From assembly GCA_016792685.1 (NCBI GenBank), contig JAEULQ010000021.1, forward strand, positions 1-64,000: a stretch of DNA of 64,000 nucleotides. Reading direction: 5' to 3'. Shown here one piece after another: positions 1 to 9,304 of the stretch (positions are counted from its first letter, which is position 1; every line of letters begins with the position of its first letter). The notes below the pieces were generated by a model. The model worked only from the letters and a program-made list of their open reading frames with translations. It was not told the origin of the DNA and made no database searches. The translations under genes were made by a program, and so were the position numbers. Source of the stretch: Tabrizicola sp. (GTDB lineage Bacteria > Pseudomonadota > Alphaproteobacteria > Rhodobacterales > Rhodobacteraceae).

Positions 1-368
1 TGCCTGTTGGCCCGGCAGACCCGCGATACCGGCGCCGCGCACCTGGGGTGGGGCGGCCCCGCGCGCCAAAAGGGAGGAAGCGCGCCCGGGGGCCCCGCCA
101 CGGGGCGCCGCCATTTTCGGGCGCAGTGTCCATCGGAGGATTCCGGTAGAACTTGAGGCTGGGCCCGTCTGCTGGTTCTTCACCGGACGCGGGCAGCCAG
201 TTGCTACACGGCTGGTCACAGGCCACCGTTGGCCCGGTTTCGGGGGCCTTCTAGGTCAGCACCGCATGTCGCCAGCCCGCTTCGCACCGAACCGCCGCAC
301 AAATCTTGCCGAGTTGCATCATGGCATTGCGGAAGGCATATAGAGTCCGTCCCGGGAAGGAAGACCGC
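1..368. other. GC-rich region upstream of accA, no gene assigned
   Basis: I cannot assign a gene here. The first 120 bases are extremely GC-rich and carry inverted-repeat-like GGCC/CGCG blocks. One plus frame stays open from base 2 to a stop near 346, but its translation is rich in Pro, Arg and Gly, resembles no family I know, and is probably GC-driven. A GGCCCG/CGGGGGCC hairpin lies at 231-248. The last part must hold the accA promoter and leader. A divergent or upstream gene may end just outside the window. Confidence 0.4.
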
Positions 369-1328
369 ATGAACTACCTTGAGTTTGAGAAGCCGCTGGC
401 CGACATCGAAGGCAAGGCCGAAGAGCTGCGAGCGATGGCCAGGTCCAATCCGGGTATGGATATCGCGAAAGAGGCCGAAGCGCTGGACCGCAAGGCGGAT
501 GCGGCGCTGCGCGATCTCTACAAGAACCTGACGGCCTGGCAGAAGTGCCAGGTGGCACGGCATCCGGATCGCCCGCATTGCCAGGATTACATTGAGGCCC
601 TGTTCTCGGAATTCACCTCGCTGGCCGGGGATCGGGCATTTGCCGACGACCATGCGGTGATCGGTGGCGTCGCCCGGTTCAACGACCAGCCGGTCATGCT
701 GATCGGCCATGAAAAGGGCAACGACACCAAGTCCCGCATACAGCGCAATTTCGGCATGGCGCGTCCCGAGGGCTATCGCAAGGCGATCCGGCTGATGGAC
801 ATGGCCGACCGATTCCGGCTGCCGGTGATCACGCTGATCGACACGGCGGGCGCCTATCCCGGCAAGGGCGCCGAAGAGCGGGGCCAGGCCGAGGCGATTG
901 CACGGTCGACCGAAAAGTGCCTGACCATCGGCGTGCCGCTGATCTCGATCGTCATCGGCGAAGGTGGCTCGGGCGGAGCGGTGGCCTTTGCCTCTGCGAA
1001 CCGCGTCGCGATGCTGGAGCATTCGATCTATTCGGTGATCTCTCCCGAGGGCTGTGCCTCGATCCTGTGGAAGGATGCCGAAAAGATGCGTGAGGCGGCA
1101 GAAGCGTTGCGGCTGACCGCGCAAGACCTGCAGAAGCTTGGCATCATCGACCGGATCGTAAAGGAACCGGTTGGCGGGGCACAGCGCGCGCCGAAGGAAA
1201 CCATCGAGGCAGTGGGCAAGGCGATCGAGGCCATGCTGGGCGAGTTGTCGGGCAAGAAGCCCGAGGCACTGATCCGCGACCGGCGACAGAAATTCCTTGA
1301 AATGGGGTCGAAAGGCCTGGCGGCTTGA
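369..1328 (+). CDS. accA: Acetyl-CoA carboxylase carboxyltransferase subunit alpha
   Basis: AccA pairs with AccD to move the carboxyl group from biotin on BCCP to acetyl-CoA, making malonyl-CoA, the first committed step of fatty acid synthesis in the cytosol. The 319-residue product is the normal family length. It opens with [16 protein letters not shown] and shows the crotonase-like carboxyltransferase core with the GEGGSGGA oxyanion-type glycine motif near residue 200. I chose the ATG at 369 over the upstream in-frame ATG at 306 because a GGAAGGAAG ribosome site precedes it and the family starts there. The partner accD lies at 29.2 kb, unlinked. The stop codon overlaps the TTG of the next gene. 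Confidence 0.97.
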   Translation: MNYLEFEKPLADIEGKAEELRAMARSNPGMDIAKEAEALDRKADAALRDLYKNLTAWQKCQVARHPDRPHCQDYIEALFSEFTSLAGDRAFADDHAVIGGVARFNDQPVMLIGHEKGNDTKSRIQRNFGMARPEGYRKAIRLMDMADRFRLPVITLIDTAGAYPGKGAEERGQAEAIARSTEKCLTIGVPLISIVIGEGGSGGAVAFASANRVAMLEHSIYSVISPEGCASILWKDAEKMREAAEALRLTAQDLQKLGIIDRIVKEPVGGAQRAPKETIEAVGKAIEAMLGELSGKKPEALIRDRRQKFLEMGSKGLAA

Positions 1329-1810
1329 TCCGCGCCGCCGCTCTGGCGGCGCTTCTCGTCAGCCCGGCCACAGCGGGGACGCTGGAGGGCCGGCTGGTCA
1401 CCTTCACGGTGGAAACCTGGGACAACCGCGCAGAGCCCCTGGTGCAGGCGCGCGGCCGGACGGTCACGGTGGGCCAGGGCGTGGAGTTCGGGCTTGAGCC
1501 CGAGGGCCTGACCGGCGGGTTAGACGTCGTGCCGGTGAGCGTCGAGATTGGCCCGACCCGGATCGAGCTTGCCTATCCGGGCGGGATCGGCCAGTTTTAC
1601 GAGGCGGCGTTCAACGGCTATGTGCTGCGCTTCGAGACGGAATGCGCGCTGTTCGAGAAAGTGGCGGTCGACCCGGAAGCGACCACCATGAACGTGACCG
1701 AAGTCTGGGCCGAGACCGGGGCGCTTTACATCAACGTCTCTGGCCTGGGCTATGGGCCCGAGGCGAAGCTTGCGCTGGATCTTGAAGTCGCGGACTGCCC
1801 CTTGAGCTGA
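1325..1810 (+). CDS. Small exported protein of unknown function
   Basis: I do not recognise this 161-residue protein. It begins with a short signal peptide ([18 protein letters not shown], likely cleaved after the ATA region), so it should be periplasmic. The mature part is predicted from composition to be mostly beta-strand and has two cysteines, at about residues 107 and 158, that could form a disulfide. The start is a TTG that overlaps the accA stop as TTGA, which implies translational coupling to accA. No catalytic motif is visible. The link to AccA is positional only. Confidence 0.75.
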   Translation: MIRAAALAALLVSPATAGTLEGRLVTFTVETWDNRAEPLVQARGRTVTVGQGVEFGLEPEGLTGGLDVVPVSVEIGPTRIELAYPGGIGQFYEAAFNGYVLRFETECALFEKVAVDPEATTMNVTEVWAETGALYINVSGLGYGPEAKLALDLEVADCPLS

Positions 1811-1888
1811 CGGCCACACCGCGCGCGACCTCGTCTTCTCGTCAATCTGGCCCGCGAGACACCGATGAAGGCGCAGGTGGACGATACA

Positions 1889-2500
1889 TCACCACATCGT
1901 CTTTGCTGCCCGGCCTGGCCATTCAGCATCATAGGCCTGGCCATCAATGCGGCCCTCGGTGATTTCGCGCAACATGTCGCCCACGGTGGGCAGGCCCTGG
2001 GACTGGTCCCCTCCGACCCAGAGGGCCGAGCGGATCAGCGCGCGGGCGCATTGGGAATAGACCTCGGCAATGGCAATCACGATCACGGTGCGGGGCTGCT
2101 TTCCCTCGCGCTCGAACCGGGCGCAAAGGTCGCCATCGGCGGTCAGGCGGGCCGTGCCATTGACCCGGATCGCGGTGTTCGAGCCGGGGATCAGGAACAT
2201 CAGGCTTACGCGCCCATCCCGGACGATATTGCGCAAGCTGTCGATCCGGTTGTTGCCGTGCCAATCGGGCAAGGCCAGCGTCTGTTGATCAAGGATGGTA
2301 ACAACCGGCCCCTCATCCCCGCGCGGCGAGCAGTCAGTGCCTTCCGGGCCGACCGTGGCCAGAACGCAGAACCGGGCGCGTTGAAGATAGGCGCGATAGG
2401 CTGGGGTAAGGTGAGGCGTGACCTTGACCATCGCGGCCTCGCCGGGAGTGCCATAACGGCGGTGGAGGTCGTCAAGCGTGGTGATCCAATCCATGCGCAT
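1889..2500 (-). CDS. Pyridoxamine 5'-phosphate oxidase-like FMN flavoprotein
   Basis: The roughly 203-residue product has the split-barrel PPOX fold signature: an N-terminal region around FCVLATVGPEG and SPRGDEGPVV, then NNRIDSLRNI and SLMFLIPG strands typical of FMN binding. It resembles the MSMEG_1061-type PPOX family rather than true PdxH, so the substrate is unknown; family members bind FMN or F420 and reduce small molecules. Starts at 2500 (MRMDW) or 2494 are both possible, and the further upstream ATG at 2527 seems too long. It is a single minus-strand gene convergent with the accA pair. Confidence 0.85.
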   Translation of the reverse strand: MRMDWITTLDDLHRRYGTPGEAAMVKVTPHLTPAYRAYLQRARFCVLATVGPEGTDCSPRGDEGPVVTILDQQTLALPDWHGNNRIDSLRNIVRDGRVSLMFLIPGSNTAIRVNGTARLTADGDLCARFEREGKQPRTVIVIAIAEVYSQCARALIRSALWVGGDQSQGLPTVGDMLREITEGRIDGQAYDAEWPGRAAKTMW

Positions 2501-2602
2501 CGCCTTCTGCTGGCCCGGAGGGACCAATGCCCTTCGAACCCCCCGTGGGACAATCGCGCAAAGATGAAGGCCGATGCGGCTTTGTCTTTGTGCGGCTGCC
2601 GG

Positions 2603-3328
2603 TCAGCCCTTGAACCCGGCTTCCGCCATCAGGCGGTTGGACTGGGTTTCGATCTCGTCTTCGAGCCGCGCCATGAATTCCGGCACAGCTAGGCCCGGAG
2701 CGATGGCCGGCAGGAATTCCACGACGGCCAGCCCCGGTTTGCGCAGGATGCCACGCTTGGGCCAGAAGACGCCGACATTGGTCGCGACGGGAACGCAGGG
2801 CTGGCCAAGCTGTTCGTAGAGCAGCCCGGTGCCGACCTTGTAGGGCTTCGTGGCGCCGGGCGCGACGCGGGTACCTTGCGGATAGATGATCAGCTGTCCG
2901 GGTTCGGCAGCGCCAGCGGCGACATCGGCCTTCATCTTGGCAATCGCCGCGCCACGTTTGCCACGGTCGACCGGGACGCAGCCGATCTTCAGGGCGTATT
3001 GGCCTAGGAAGGGGGCAAACATCAGCTCGCGCTTCATGATGAACTTGGCGGCCGGGGTGGCGTTGAAGATCATGATGATGTCGAGAAAGCTTTGATGCTT
3101 GGCGGCAACCACGGATTCGGTCGTGGGCGGCGTGCCCCGCACCTCGCAGCGCAGGCCGCAGAGAATGCGTAGGCTGAAGATCACCCAGCTGCAGAAGCTC
3201 TTTGCCGCCAACCGTGCACCCCGGCGCGAAAAGAGGGCCCAGGGCGCAAAGACCAGACCCAAAACGGCCATGGCCAGATACATCTGCAGAACGAAGACCA
3301 GCGACAGAAGCCAGCGGATTGGGGTCAT
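2603..3328 (-). CDS. plsC: 1-acyl-sn-glycerol-3-phosphate acyltransferase
   Basis: PlsC acylates lysophosphatidic acid at sn-2 to give phosphatidic acid at the inner membrane. The 241-residue product has an N-terminal hydrophobic segment (residues about 5-30), then the acyltransferase motif I as KHQSFLD (HX4D variant with H and D visible), motif III as YPQGTR and the CVPVDR segment. The ATG at 3328 overlaps the ftsX stop as ATGA, so the longer frame extending to 3892 is a shadow inside ftsX. It is last in a minus-strand ftsE-ftsX-plsC operon, which links phospholipid supply to envelope division by position only. Confidence 0.94.
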   Translation of the reverse strand: MTPIRWLLSLVFVLQMYLAMAVLGLVFAPWALFSRRGARLAAKSFCSWVIFSLRILCGLRCEVRGTPPTTESVVAAKHQSFLDIIMIFNATPAAKFIMKRELMFAPFLGQYALKIGCVPVDRGKRGAAIAKMKADVAAGAAEPGQLIIYPQGTRVAPGATKPYKVGTGLLYEQLGQPCVPVATNVGVFWPKRGILRKPGLAVVEFLPAIAPGLAVPEFMARLEDEIETQSNRLMAEAGFKG

Positions 3329-4221
3329 GTCAGCTCTCGCAGTTTCTGGAAGGCCGCGCGACGGGTGGCAAGAAAGGCCACGAGGGCAGCAAGGGGTGGC
3401 AGGACGAAGGGCCAGAACCATCCGGCGCCGCTGAAACCAAGTCCGGTAAGGAACCCGCCTGCCGCATCGGCGGCGGGCAAGGCGGCAACGCCCGCAAGTC
3501 CGGCAGCTGCGCCGACTGTGGCCCCGGCCAGGGTGCGCAGCGTGAAGCGGCGGACGAAAGCGCGGGCGATGTAACTGTCCTTCGCGCCCACGAGGCGCAG
3601 GACACGGATCACTTCGGCATTGGTGGCCAGGGCGGCGCGGGCGGCAAGCGTGATCATCGCTGCCATCGTGGCGCCGATCAGGGCGATGGACAGCACACCC
3701 AAGAGGCGGAGACGCTCGGCCGCTTCGGCCAGCGGGCGGCGCCAGCGGGTATGGTCGTCCAGAAGCGCCCCGGGCGCCTCGGCAGCAAGGCGCTGCCGCA
3801 ATCCTTCGGAATCGTATCCCGGCTCGGCCTCGACCACTTCGAACAGCCGGGGAATCGGCAAGGCTTCGACCGGCAGGCCCGGACCGAACCACGGCTCAAG
3901 CAGGGCACGGGTCTCGGCGTCGTCGATGGCGCGAAAGCTGGCGATCCCCGGGGTCGTGGCCAGCACGGACAGCACGGCATCGGTCTGGATCTGCACCTGT
4001 TCGGCCGGGGCGGAGAGCCGCACCGTTGCAGTGCGCGCCAGGGCCTCGGACCAACGATCCGCCAGCCGGCCCGAGGCGAGCGAGAGGGCCAGTGCAAAGA
4101 CACAGAGAAAGGTCATCGCGCCGGCCGTGAAGGTCGTCAGCCAGGCCGTGGGCCCGGATGGCGGGACCACTTCCAATGCGCGGGTGGCGGGGCTTGCGGG
4201 TTTGGCCTTCGGGAACTTCAC
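3325..4221 (-). CDS. ftsX: Cell division permease-like protein FtsX
   Basis: FtsX is the membrane partner of FtsE and relays ATP hydrolysis to periplasmic peptidoglycan hydrolases at the septum. The 298-residue product shows one TM segment at about residues 30-50, a periplasmic loop to about 165, and three C-terminal TM segments (about 170-195, 220-245 and 265-285), which is the FtsX topology. The NAEVIRVLRLVGAKDSYI segment matches the conserved cytoplasmic coupling stretch of FtsX. It overlaps ftsE by 4 bases and plsC by 4 bases, so the three are co-translated. Sequence divergence is normal for alphaproteobacterial FtsX. Confidence 0.93.
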   Translation of the reverse strand: MKFPKAKPASPATRALEVVPPSGPTAWLTTFTAGAMTFLCVFALALSLASGRLADRWSEALARTATVRLSAPAEQVQIQTDAVLSVLATTPGIASFRAIDDAETRALLEPWFGPGLPVEALPIPRLFEVVEAEPGYDSEGLRQRLAAEAPGALLDDHTRWRRPLAEAAERLRLLGVLSIALIGATMAAMITLAARAALATNAEVIRVLRLVGAKDSYIARAFVRRFTLRTLAGATVGAAAGLAGVAALPAADAAGGFLTGLGFSGAGWFWPFVLPPLAALVAFLATRRAAFQKLRELT

Positions 4222-4889
4222 AGGTCGGCCCCCGCAAGCTGGACGCGGTGTTTGGCAATGCGCAGGACCCGGGCCTGAATCTGGGATTTCGCCTGGCGGA
4301 TCAGGTTCAGGTCATGGGTTGCGACCAGGATGGTCTTGCCCATCTTGTTCAACTCGACCAGCAGGGTCAGGATGCGCAGCGACATCTCCCAGTCGACGTT
4401 GCCGGTGGGTTCGTCGGCAAGGATAACGTCGGGGTCGACAATGACGGCACGGGCCAGGGCGGCCCGTTGGCGTTCGCCACCCGAAAGTTGCGGTGGCAAT
4501 GCGTCGGCCAGATGCCTGAGCCCGACCCACCCAAGCAGTTCGTCCAGGTCCTGCGGATCGCTTTCGCGGTCCGATACCGTGAAGGGCAGGGTCATGTTCG
4601 CCGCCAGCGACATGTGGTCCAGAAACTTGCAGTCCTGGTGCACGATGCCGATCCGGCGGCGTGTGCGCGCAACATCGTCGCGCGACAGCGCGGTCACGTC
4701 GCGGTCAAACAGGGTGACGCGGCCAGATGTCGGCTGAAGCTCGGCATAGGCGAGCTTGAGGAAGGTGGATTTTCCGGAACCGGACGGTCCGGTCAGGAAA
4801 TGGAACGATCCCGGCGCAAGACGCAGGGAAACGTCCGAAAGCAGCTCGCTTCCACCATAGCTATAGGCCACGTTTTCGAAGGTGATCAC
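4218..4889 (-). CDS. ftsE: Cell division ATP-binding protein FtsE
   Basis: FtsE is the ABC ATPase of the FtsEX complex. The 223-residue product has Walker A GPSGSGKST (about residues 37-45), Q-loop HQD, signature LSGGERQR, Walker B VILADEPTG and H-loop ATHD. I chose the GTG at 4889 (VITFENVAYSYGG) because it gives the standard FtsE length; the ATG at 4955 adds 22 residues with no family counterpart. It is the first gene of the ftsE-ftsX-plsC operon and is divergent from the zinc-ribbon gene at 5066, with about 175 bp of shared promoter region. Confidence 0.95.
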   Translation of the reverse strand: MITFENVAYSYGGSELLSDVSLRLAPGSFHFLTGPSGSGKSTFLKLAYAELQPTSGRVTLFDRDVTALSRDDVARTRRRIGIVHQDCKFLDHMSLAANMTLPFTVSDRESDPQDLDELLGWVGLRHLADALPPQLSGGERQRAALARAVIVDPDVILADEPTGNVDWEMSLRILTLLVELNKMGKTILVATHDLNLIRQAKSQIQARVLRIAKHRVQLAGADL

Positions 4890-5065
4890 GGCTTTCCCCT
4901 GCAGTCCGTTTGTGCGCGATCGGCTGCTTTCGGCTCGCGGCACTGCGCTTTCCATCGCACAGGGATAAACGTTTGCACAAGAGCGCGCGACAATGCCTTG
5001 GAATGACAGGAATTTGGGACTAAAAGCAGAAGTGGCAGCCGGGAAACAGGCGTTGAGGGACTTGA

Positions 5066-6232
5066 ATGCGGTTGGTTTGTCCGAATTGCGAGGCCAAGTA
5101 CGAGGTTCCGGAAGATGCGATTCCGGAAACGGGGCGCGACGTTCAGTGCGCGAATTGTGGCCATGCCTGGTACCAGATGCGCCCTCGCGCTCAGGGTGCG
5201 GAGGTGCAGCCGTCTGCTCCCGCGCCGGTTGAGGCGAAGGTAGCGCCCGTTGCCGAGCCTGAGACCACGCTTACGGCAAGCCCCGAACCCACCCCGGCAG
5301 AAGAAGCGCCTGTCGTTGAGGCCGCGCCGGAGACAGTGGCGGAGGCTGTGACCGAAGTCGGCGAAGCCATTGCCGAGGCCGCGACCGAAGTTGTGGCAGA
5401 GGCCGAAGCGACGGTCGCGGAAGCCGCCGAAACTGCGACAGCCGAGATTCAGGCCGCTGTTGCCCCGATCGCAGAGGCGATCTCGACCGCGGTCGCCGTC
5501 GAGGCCGCTGTTGACCAGGACGTCGCACAGGCGCAGGACCCGGTCGATGCCGCGCCAGTGGCAGCGGACCCTTCGGTACCGGCGGAACCTGAGACAGAAA
5601 CGGTTGCCGAAGCGCAGGCTCCGACGGATGAATCCGCCGAGGATGCGTCTGATGGCGAAGGGGACGCCGGGCGCCACGTTCCCGAAGCCGCGATGCCTGC
5701 AGCCGCCTATGCGGTGGACGAATCCGTTCTGGCAATCCTGCGGGAGGAGGCCGAACGGGAATCTCAAGTCCGGCGGGCTGAGGCAAAACCGCTGGAAATC
5801 CAGCCCGATCTGGGGGTGGAAGCGGCCGTACCGCCGAAGCATGCCCAGGCGGCGGTTCTGCCCAGTGGTCCTGCCGCAGATGATATGGATGCTTCGGCAA
5901 AGCCCTCCGCGCGGCGTGACCTTCTGCCCGATGTCGAGGAGATCAACTCCACGCTTCGTCCAAGCGAAGAGTCGGGCAATGCGGATGCTGCAGCTATGGC
6001 GAATGACGCCCCGGTTGAGGCGCGCAGCAGTTTCCGCAGCGGGTTCCTGCTGGTGATGACCATCGCCATCCTTGGCGCGGCCCTCTACATCGCGGCGCCC
6101 ATGTTGCGTGACGCCGTCCCGGCGCTGGCTGAATATCTTGACGCCTATGTCGACTTTGTCGACGGGCTGCGTCTGCAGCTTGATGGGCTTATGCGTTCGG
6201 CAACGGCAGCGATCGGCGGCGAAGCGGGCTGA
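5066..6232 (+). CDS. MJ0042-type zinc-ribbon membrane protein
   Basis: The 388-residue product starts with a zinc ribbon: C5-X2-C8 and C28-X2-C31 within [15 protein letters not shown] and the QCANCGHAW segment. Residues about 45-210 are low-complexity, very rich in Ala, Glu, Val and Pro (repeating AEA/VAE units), and likely disordered. A single TM helix lies near residues 325-345 ([20 protein letters not shown]), followed by a short C-terminal tail. The MJ0042 finger family is found on many alphaproteobacterial membrane proteins of unknown role. A gene of this type next to ftsE is a common arrangement in Rhodobacterales as far as I recall. Function unknown. Confidence 0.85.
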   Translation: MRLVCPNCEAKYEVPEDAIPETGRDVQCANCGHAWYQMRPRAQGAEVQPSAPAPVEAKVAPVAEPETTLTASPEPTPAEEAPVVEAAPETVAEAVTEVGEAIAEAATEVVAEAEATVAEAAETATAEIQAAVAPIAEAISTAVAVEAAVDQDVAQAQDPVDAAPVAADPSVPAEPETETVAEAQAPTDESAEDASDGEGDAGRHVPEAAMPAAAYAVDESVLAILREEAERESQVRRAEAKPLEIQPDLGVEAAVPPKHAQAAVLPSGPAADDMDASAKPSARRDLLPDVEEINSTLRPSEESGNADAAAMANDAPVEARSSFRSGFLLVMTIAILGAALYIAAPMLRDAVPALAEYLDAYVDFVDGLRLQLDGLMRSATAAIGGEAG

Positions 6233-6245
6233 ACTGCGCCAAATC

Positions 6246-6274
6246 GGCTTGCCCCTTCGCGGGCAGGCCTTTAT
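6246..6274 (+). terminator. Probable intrinsic terminator after the zinc-ribbon gene
   Basis: GGCTTGCCC and GGGCAGGCC pair as a 9-bp stem (one G-T pair) with loop CTTCGC, followed by TTTAT. It sits 14 bases after the 6232 stop and before ilvD, so it probably separates the two transcripts. Confidence 0.6.
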
Positions 6275-6321
6275 CCCTTCAGGCCAAGCGAATGCCCGCC
6301 CATTGCCTGCAAGGAGCCGCC

Positions 6322-8055
6322 ATGACCAACGCCCGTTTCGACAAGTCGAAGCTTCCCAGCCGCCATGTGACCGAAGGTCCGGCGCGCGCTCCCCACCGCA
6401 GCTATTTCTACGCGATGGGGATCACCGAGGAAGAGATCCACCAGCCTTGGGTCGGCGTCGCCACCTGCTGGAACGAGGCAGCCCCCTGCAACATCGCGCT
6501 GAACCGCCAGGCACAGATTGTGAAACAGGGCGTGAAGAAGGGCGGCGGCACCCCGCGCGAGTTCACCACGATCACTGTCACCGACGGGATCGCCATGGGG
6601 CATGAGGGGATGCGGTCGTCGCTCGCCAGCCGTGATGCCATTGCAGACACGGTCGAACTGACGATGCGCGGGCACTGCTATGACGCGATCGTCGGGCTTG
6701 CGGGCTGTGACAAGTCCCTGCCGGGCATGATGATGGCGATGGTGCGGCTGAACGTGCCTTCGGTCTTCATCTATGGCGGGTCGATCCTGCCGGGCCGCTA
6801 CAAAGGCCAGGACATCACCGTGCAGGACATGTTCGAAGCCGTGGGCAAGCACCAGGCCGGGAACCTCTCGGACGCAGAACTTGAGATCATGGAGCGGGTG
6901 GCCTGCCCGTCTTCTGGAGCCTGCGGCGCGCAGTACACCGCGAACACGATGGCTTGCGTGTCCGAGGCCATCGGGCTTGCGCTTCTCAACTCCTCCAGCG
7001 CCCCGGCACCTTACGAATCCCGCGACCAGTATGGCGAGGCTTCGGGCGTGGCGGTCATGAACCTGATCGAGAAGAACATCCGCGCGCGGGATATCGTGAC
7101 GCGGAAATCGCTGGAAAACGCCGCCCGCGTTGTCGGCTGCACCGGTGGCTCGACCAACGCTGCGCTGCACCTGCCCGCACTGGCGAATGAAGCGGGGATC
7201 GACTTCGACCTCTTCGACGTGGCGGCCTGCATGAAGGACACGCCCTATTTCGTCGACCTGCGTCCGGGCGGAAAGTATGTCGCCAAGGACCTGCACGAGG
7301 TAGGCGGCGTGGCTGTCGTCATGAAGGAACTGGCGAAGGAAGGCTTGCTGCACCTCGACTGCATCACGGCTTCGGGCAAGACGCTGGGTGAAAGCCTCGA
7401 CGAGATCCGGGGCGAAGCCGATGGCCGGGTCATCTACCACATCAATTCGCCCATCACCAAGACGGGCGGCGTGGTCAGCCTGAAGGGCAACCTTGCCCCC
7501 GACGGGGCGATCGTGAAGGTCGCGGGCATGACCGAGGCCGAGCAGGTCTTCTCTGGTCCGGCCCGCGTCTTCGAGTGCGAGGAAGACGCTTTCGCCGCCG
7601 TGAAGGCCCGCGAATACAAGGAAGGCGAAGTCATCGTCATCCGCAACGAAGGCCCCGCTGGCGGCCCGGGCATGCGCGAGATGCTGGCCACGACAGCTGC
7701 GCTTTCCGGCCAGGGCATGGGCAAGAAAGTGGCGCTGATCACCGATGGCCGCTTCTCGGGCGCGACCCGGGGCTTCTGCGTCGGTCACGTCGGCCCCGAA
7801 GCCGCGCATGGCGGACCGATTGCGCTGTTGAAGAACGGCGACATGATCACGCTGAACGCCGTGACGGGCGAGTTGTCGGTCGCGCTCACGGATGCGGAAC
7901 TGGCGCAGCGCAAGGCTGAATGGAAGGGCCCGCGGAAGACCCAGTATACTTCGGGCGCGGTCCACAAGTTCGCCAAGCTTTGCGGCGGGGCGCGCTGGGG
8001 GGCAGTCACCCATCCGGGGGCCAAGGGCGAAAGCCACGTCTACATGGATCAGTAA
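6322..8055 (+). CDS. ilvD: Dihydroxy-acid dehydratase
   Basis: IlvD dehydrates 2,3-dihydroxy-isovalerate and 2,3-dihydroxy-3-methylvalerate to the keto acids of valine and isoleucine, using an Fe-S cluster and Mg2+. The 577-residue protein carries the family signatures [11 protein letters not shown] (about residue 130) and [15 protein letters not shown] (about residue 475), and the cluster cysteines CW, CDK and CTGGST are visible. The ATG at 6322 has an AAGGAG site 6 bases upstream; the in-frame ATG at 6292 lacks one. It is followed 8 bp later by a DUF6478-type gene, so these are probably co-transcribed. Confidence 0.97.
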   Translation: MTNARFDKSKLPSRHVTEGPARAPHRSYFYAMGITEEEIHQPWVGVATCWNEAAPCNIALNRQAQIVKQGVKKGGGTPREFTTITVTDGIAMGHEGMRSSLASRDAIADTVELTMRGHCYDAIVGLAGCDKSLPGMMMAMVRLNVPSVFIYGGSILPGRYKGQDITVQDMFEAVGKHQAGNLSDAELEIMERVACPSSGACGAQYTANTMACVSEAIGLALLNSSSAPAPYESRDQYGEASGVAVMNLIEKNIRARDIVTRKSLENAARVVGCTGGSTNAALHLPALANEAGIDFDLFDVAACMKDTPYFVDLRPGGKYVAKDLHEVGGVAVVMKELAKEGLLHLDCITASGKTLGESLDEIRGEADGRVIYHINSPITKTGGVVSLKGNLAPDGAIVKVAGMTEAEQVFSGPARVFECEEDAFAAVKAREYKEGEVIVIRNEGPAGGPGMREMLATTAALSGQGMGKKVALITDGRFSGATRGFCVGHVGPEAAHGGPIALLKNGDMITLNAVTGELSVALTDAELAQRKAEWKGPRKTQYTSGAVHKFAKLCGGARWGAVTHPGAKGESHVYMDQ

Positions 8056-8063
8056 GGCAGCTC

Positions 8064-8837
8064 ATGGTCGGCCGCATCGCGCAGTTTCTGGACGGCTGGC
8101 ATCAGCGGCGGGCTGACCAGCGTCTGGCCAGGCTTGCGGATCAGGCTGCCGAGATGGACAGCTTCGAACTGCGTGCGCTGCGCAACGAAGCGCGCGGCAC
8201 GCGGCGGAAGATTGACCAGATCCTGCAAACTGCCGACATGCAGCTGGCCACCCCGGGTTTGGGCATCGGCCAGCCACAGATTCCGCTTGGAACCGATTGG
8301 GTGTGGCGGCCCGATCCCTGGCGTGGTGCCCTGCCGGATATTGGCGCCGTGGCAAGCGATGGGCGGACGGCGATTGCCGAAAACCTTGCGCTCTATCACG
8401 ATTGCCCCCTGGGTGAGATCGTCGTGCGACAGGTCCGCAACCGTCAAGAGGCCGACCGGACCGCGTATGGTTTCGACGTCGAGGTCTTCGGCTTTCAGGG
8501 CAGTTTCCTGTCACTTGCATTGAATCTGCCCGAAGCCGGGATTTCGGGGTTAAAATCCCGCCATCTGCTGCGGGCCGAATTCGTGATCGACAGTGAAAGA
8601 CCAGTGCGCGCCTATGCCCGGCTGAACATCAAGCATGGTCCGAACCTGTCGCAGCCCGTCTGCAGCCTGCCCATCGAGGACCGCGAAAAGATCGCCGAAT
8701 TCGACCTTGCCTATGCCGACATCAACGACCGGCGGATCGAACGGGCCTGGCTTGACCTGATCATCAACGATGCCGAGATGACCCGCATCCAAATCCGCGA
8801 CGTGGTCTTGAGCCGCCGTCCGCGCGCCGAGCTATAG
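8064..8837 (+). CDS. DUF6478-type protein of unknown function
   Basis: The 257-residue product is soluble, with no signal peptide or TM segment. An N-terminal helical, charged region (residues about 1-60, RRADQRLARLADQAAEM) precedes a beta-rich body containing GTDWVWRPDPWR and a C-terminal AYADINDRRIERAWLDLI segment. From memory it matches the Rhodobacterales-restricted family DUF6478; no reaction is known. It starts 8 bases after ilvD and ends 8 bases before the next gene, so ilvD and the two genes behind it look like one operon. The WxxRPDPW stretch suggests a ligand-binding beta-sandwich, but that is a guess. Confidence 0.8.
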   Translation: MVGRIAQFLDGWHQRRADQRLARLADQAAEMDSFELRALRNEARGTRRKIDQILQTADMQLATPGLGIGQPQIPLGTDWVWRPDPWRGALPDIGAVASDGRTAIAENLALYHDCPLGEIVVRQVRNRQEADRTAYGFDVEVFGFQGSFLSLALNLPEAGISGLKSRHLLRAEFVIDSERPVRAYARLNIKHGPNLSQPVCSLPIEDREKIAEFDLAYADINDRRIERAWLDLIINDAEMTRIQIRDVVLSRRPRAEL

Positions 8838-8845
8838 GGACCGAA

Positions 8846-9226
8846 ATGGCAGAAAAACCCGGCATTTCCCTGGTCAGGACCCGCATTGCGGGCGGCATCT
8901 GGGAAGGCGTCCTCAGCGGCGTCAAGGGCGAGGTGCCGGGGATAGAAGCCCGATACGCCGGTCGCGTCATCGACGGTATCGAAGTGGCGCCCCTGCCCGG
9001 CAAGGCTGGTCAGCATCTTGTCCGGATGCCGATTCCGGCCTGGACGCTGAATGACGGAGAGCAGACCATCCTGCTTCAGGCGGGTGAAACCGTTCTCGCC
9101 CAGGTCGTCGTGATCGCAGGAGAGCGCGCCGACGATGATCTGCGGGCCGAAGTGACCCTGCTTCGCGCCGAGCTTGACGTGCTCAAGCAGGCCTTTCGTC
9201 GCCATTGCGTCGAGACGAAAGGCTAG
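8846..9226 (+). CDS. Small protein of unknown function, third gene after ilvD
   Basis: I do not recognise this 126-residue protein. It has no signal peptide. The first 90 residues look beta-rich (GIWEGVLSGV, IDGIEVAPLPG, MPIPAWTLNDG), and the last 25 (LRAEVTLLRAELDVLKQAF) have a heptad-like leucine pattern that could be a short coiled coil for self-association or partner binding. It begins 8 bases after the DUF6478-type gene, and that pairing suggests the two products work together. Base composition matches its neighbours. Confidence 0.75.
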   Translation: MAEKPGISLVRTRIAGGIWEGVLSGVKGEVPGIEARYAGRVIDGIEVAPLPGKAGQHLVRMPIPAWTLNDGEQTILLQAGETVLAQVVVIAGERADDDLRAEVTLLRAELDVLKQAFRRHCVETKG

Positions 9227-9247
9227 TCTGCGGCTCGGTCGGCTTAA

Positions 9248-9277
9248 CCTCCTCGGCGGAATGACCCTACGAGGAGG
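9248..9277. terminator. Stem-loop between convergent genes
   Basis: CCTCCTCG and CGAGGAGG form a perfect 8-bp stem with a 14-nt loop between the plus-strand gene ending at 9226 and the minus-strand peroxiredoxin ending at 9305. There is no clear T-tract, so it may be a transcript-end stabiliser rather than a true intrinsic terminator. Confidence 0.4.
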
Positions 9278-9304
9278 ACTGGGCCGGCTGATGCGACAGC
9301 GACG

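Noticed and set aside
2-346. Stop-free plus frame upstream of accA
   Set aside because: Open because of GC content; it has no start with a ribosome site, no family match and mixed third positions.
3328-3892. N-terminal extension of plsC
   Set aside because: The extension lies inside ftsX in another frame. The ATG at 3328 overlaps the ftsX stop and starts with the conserved membrane segment.
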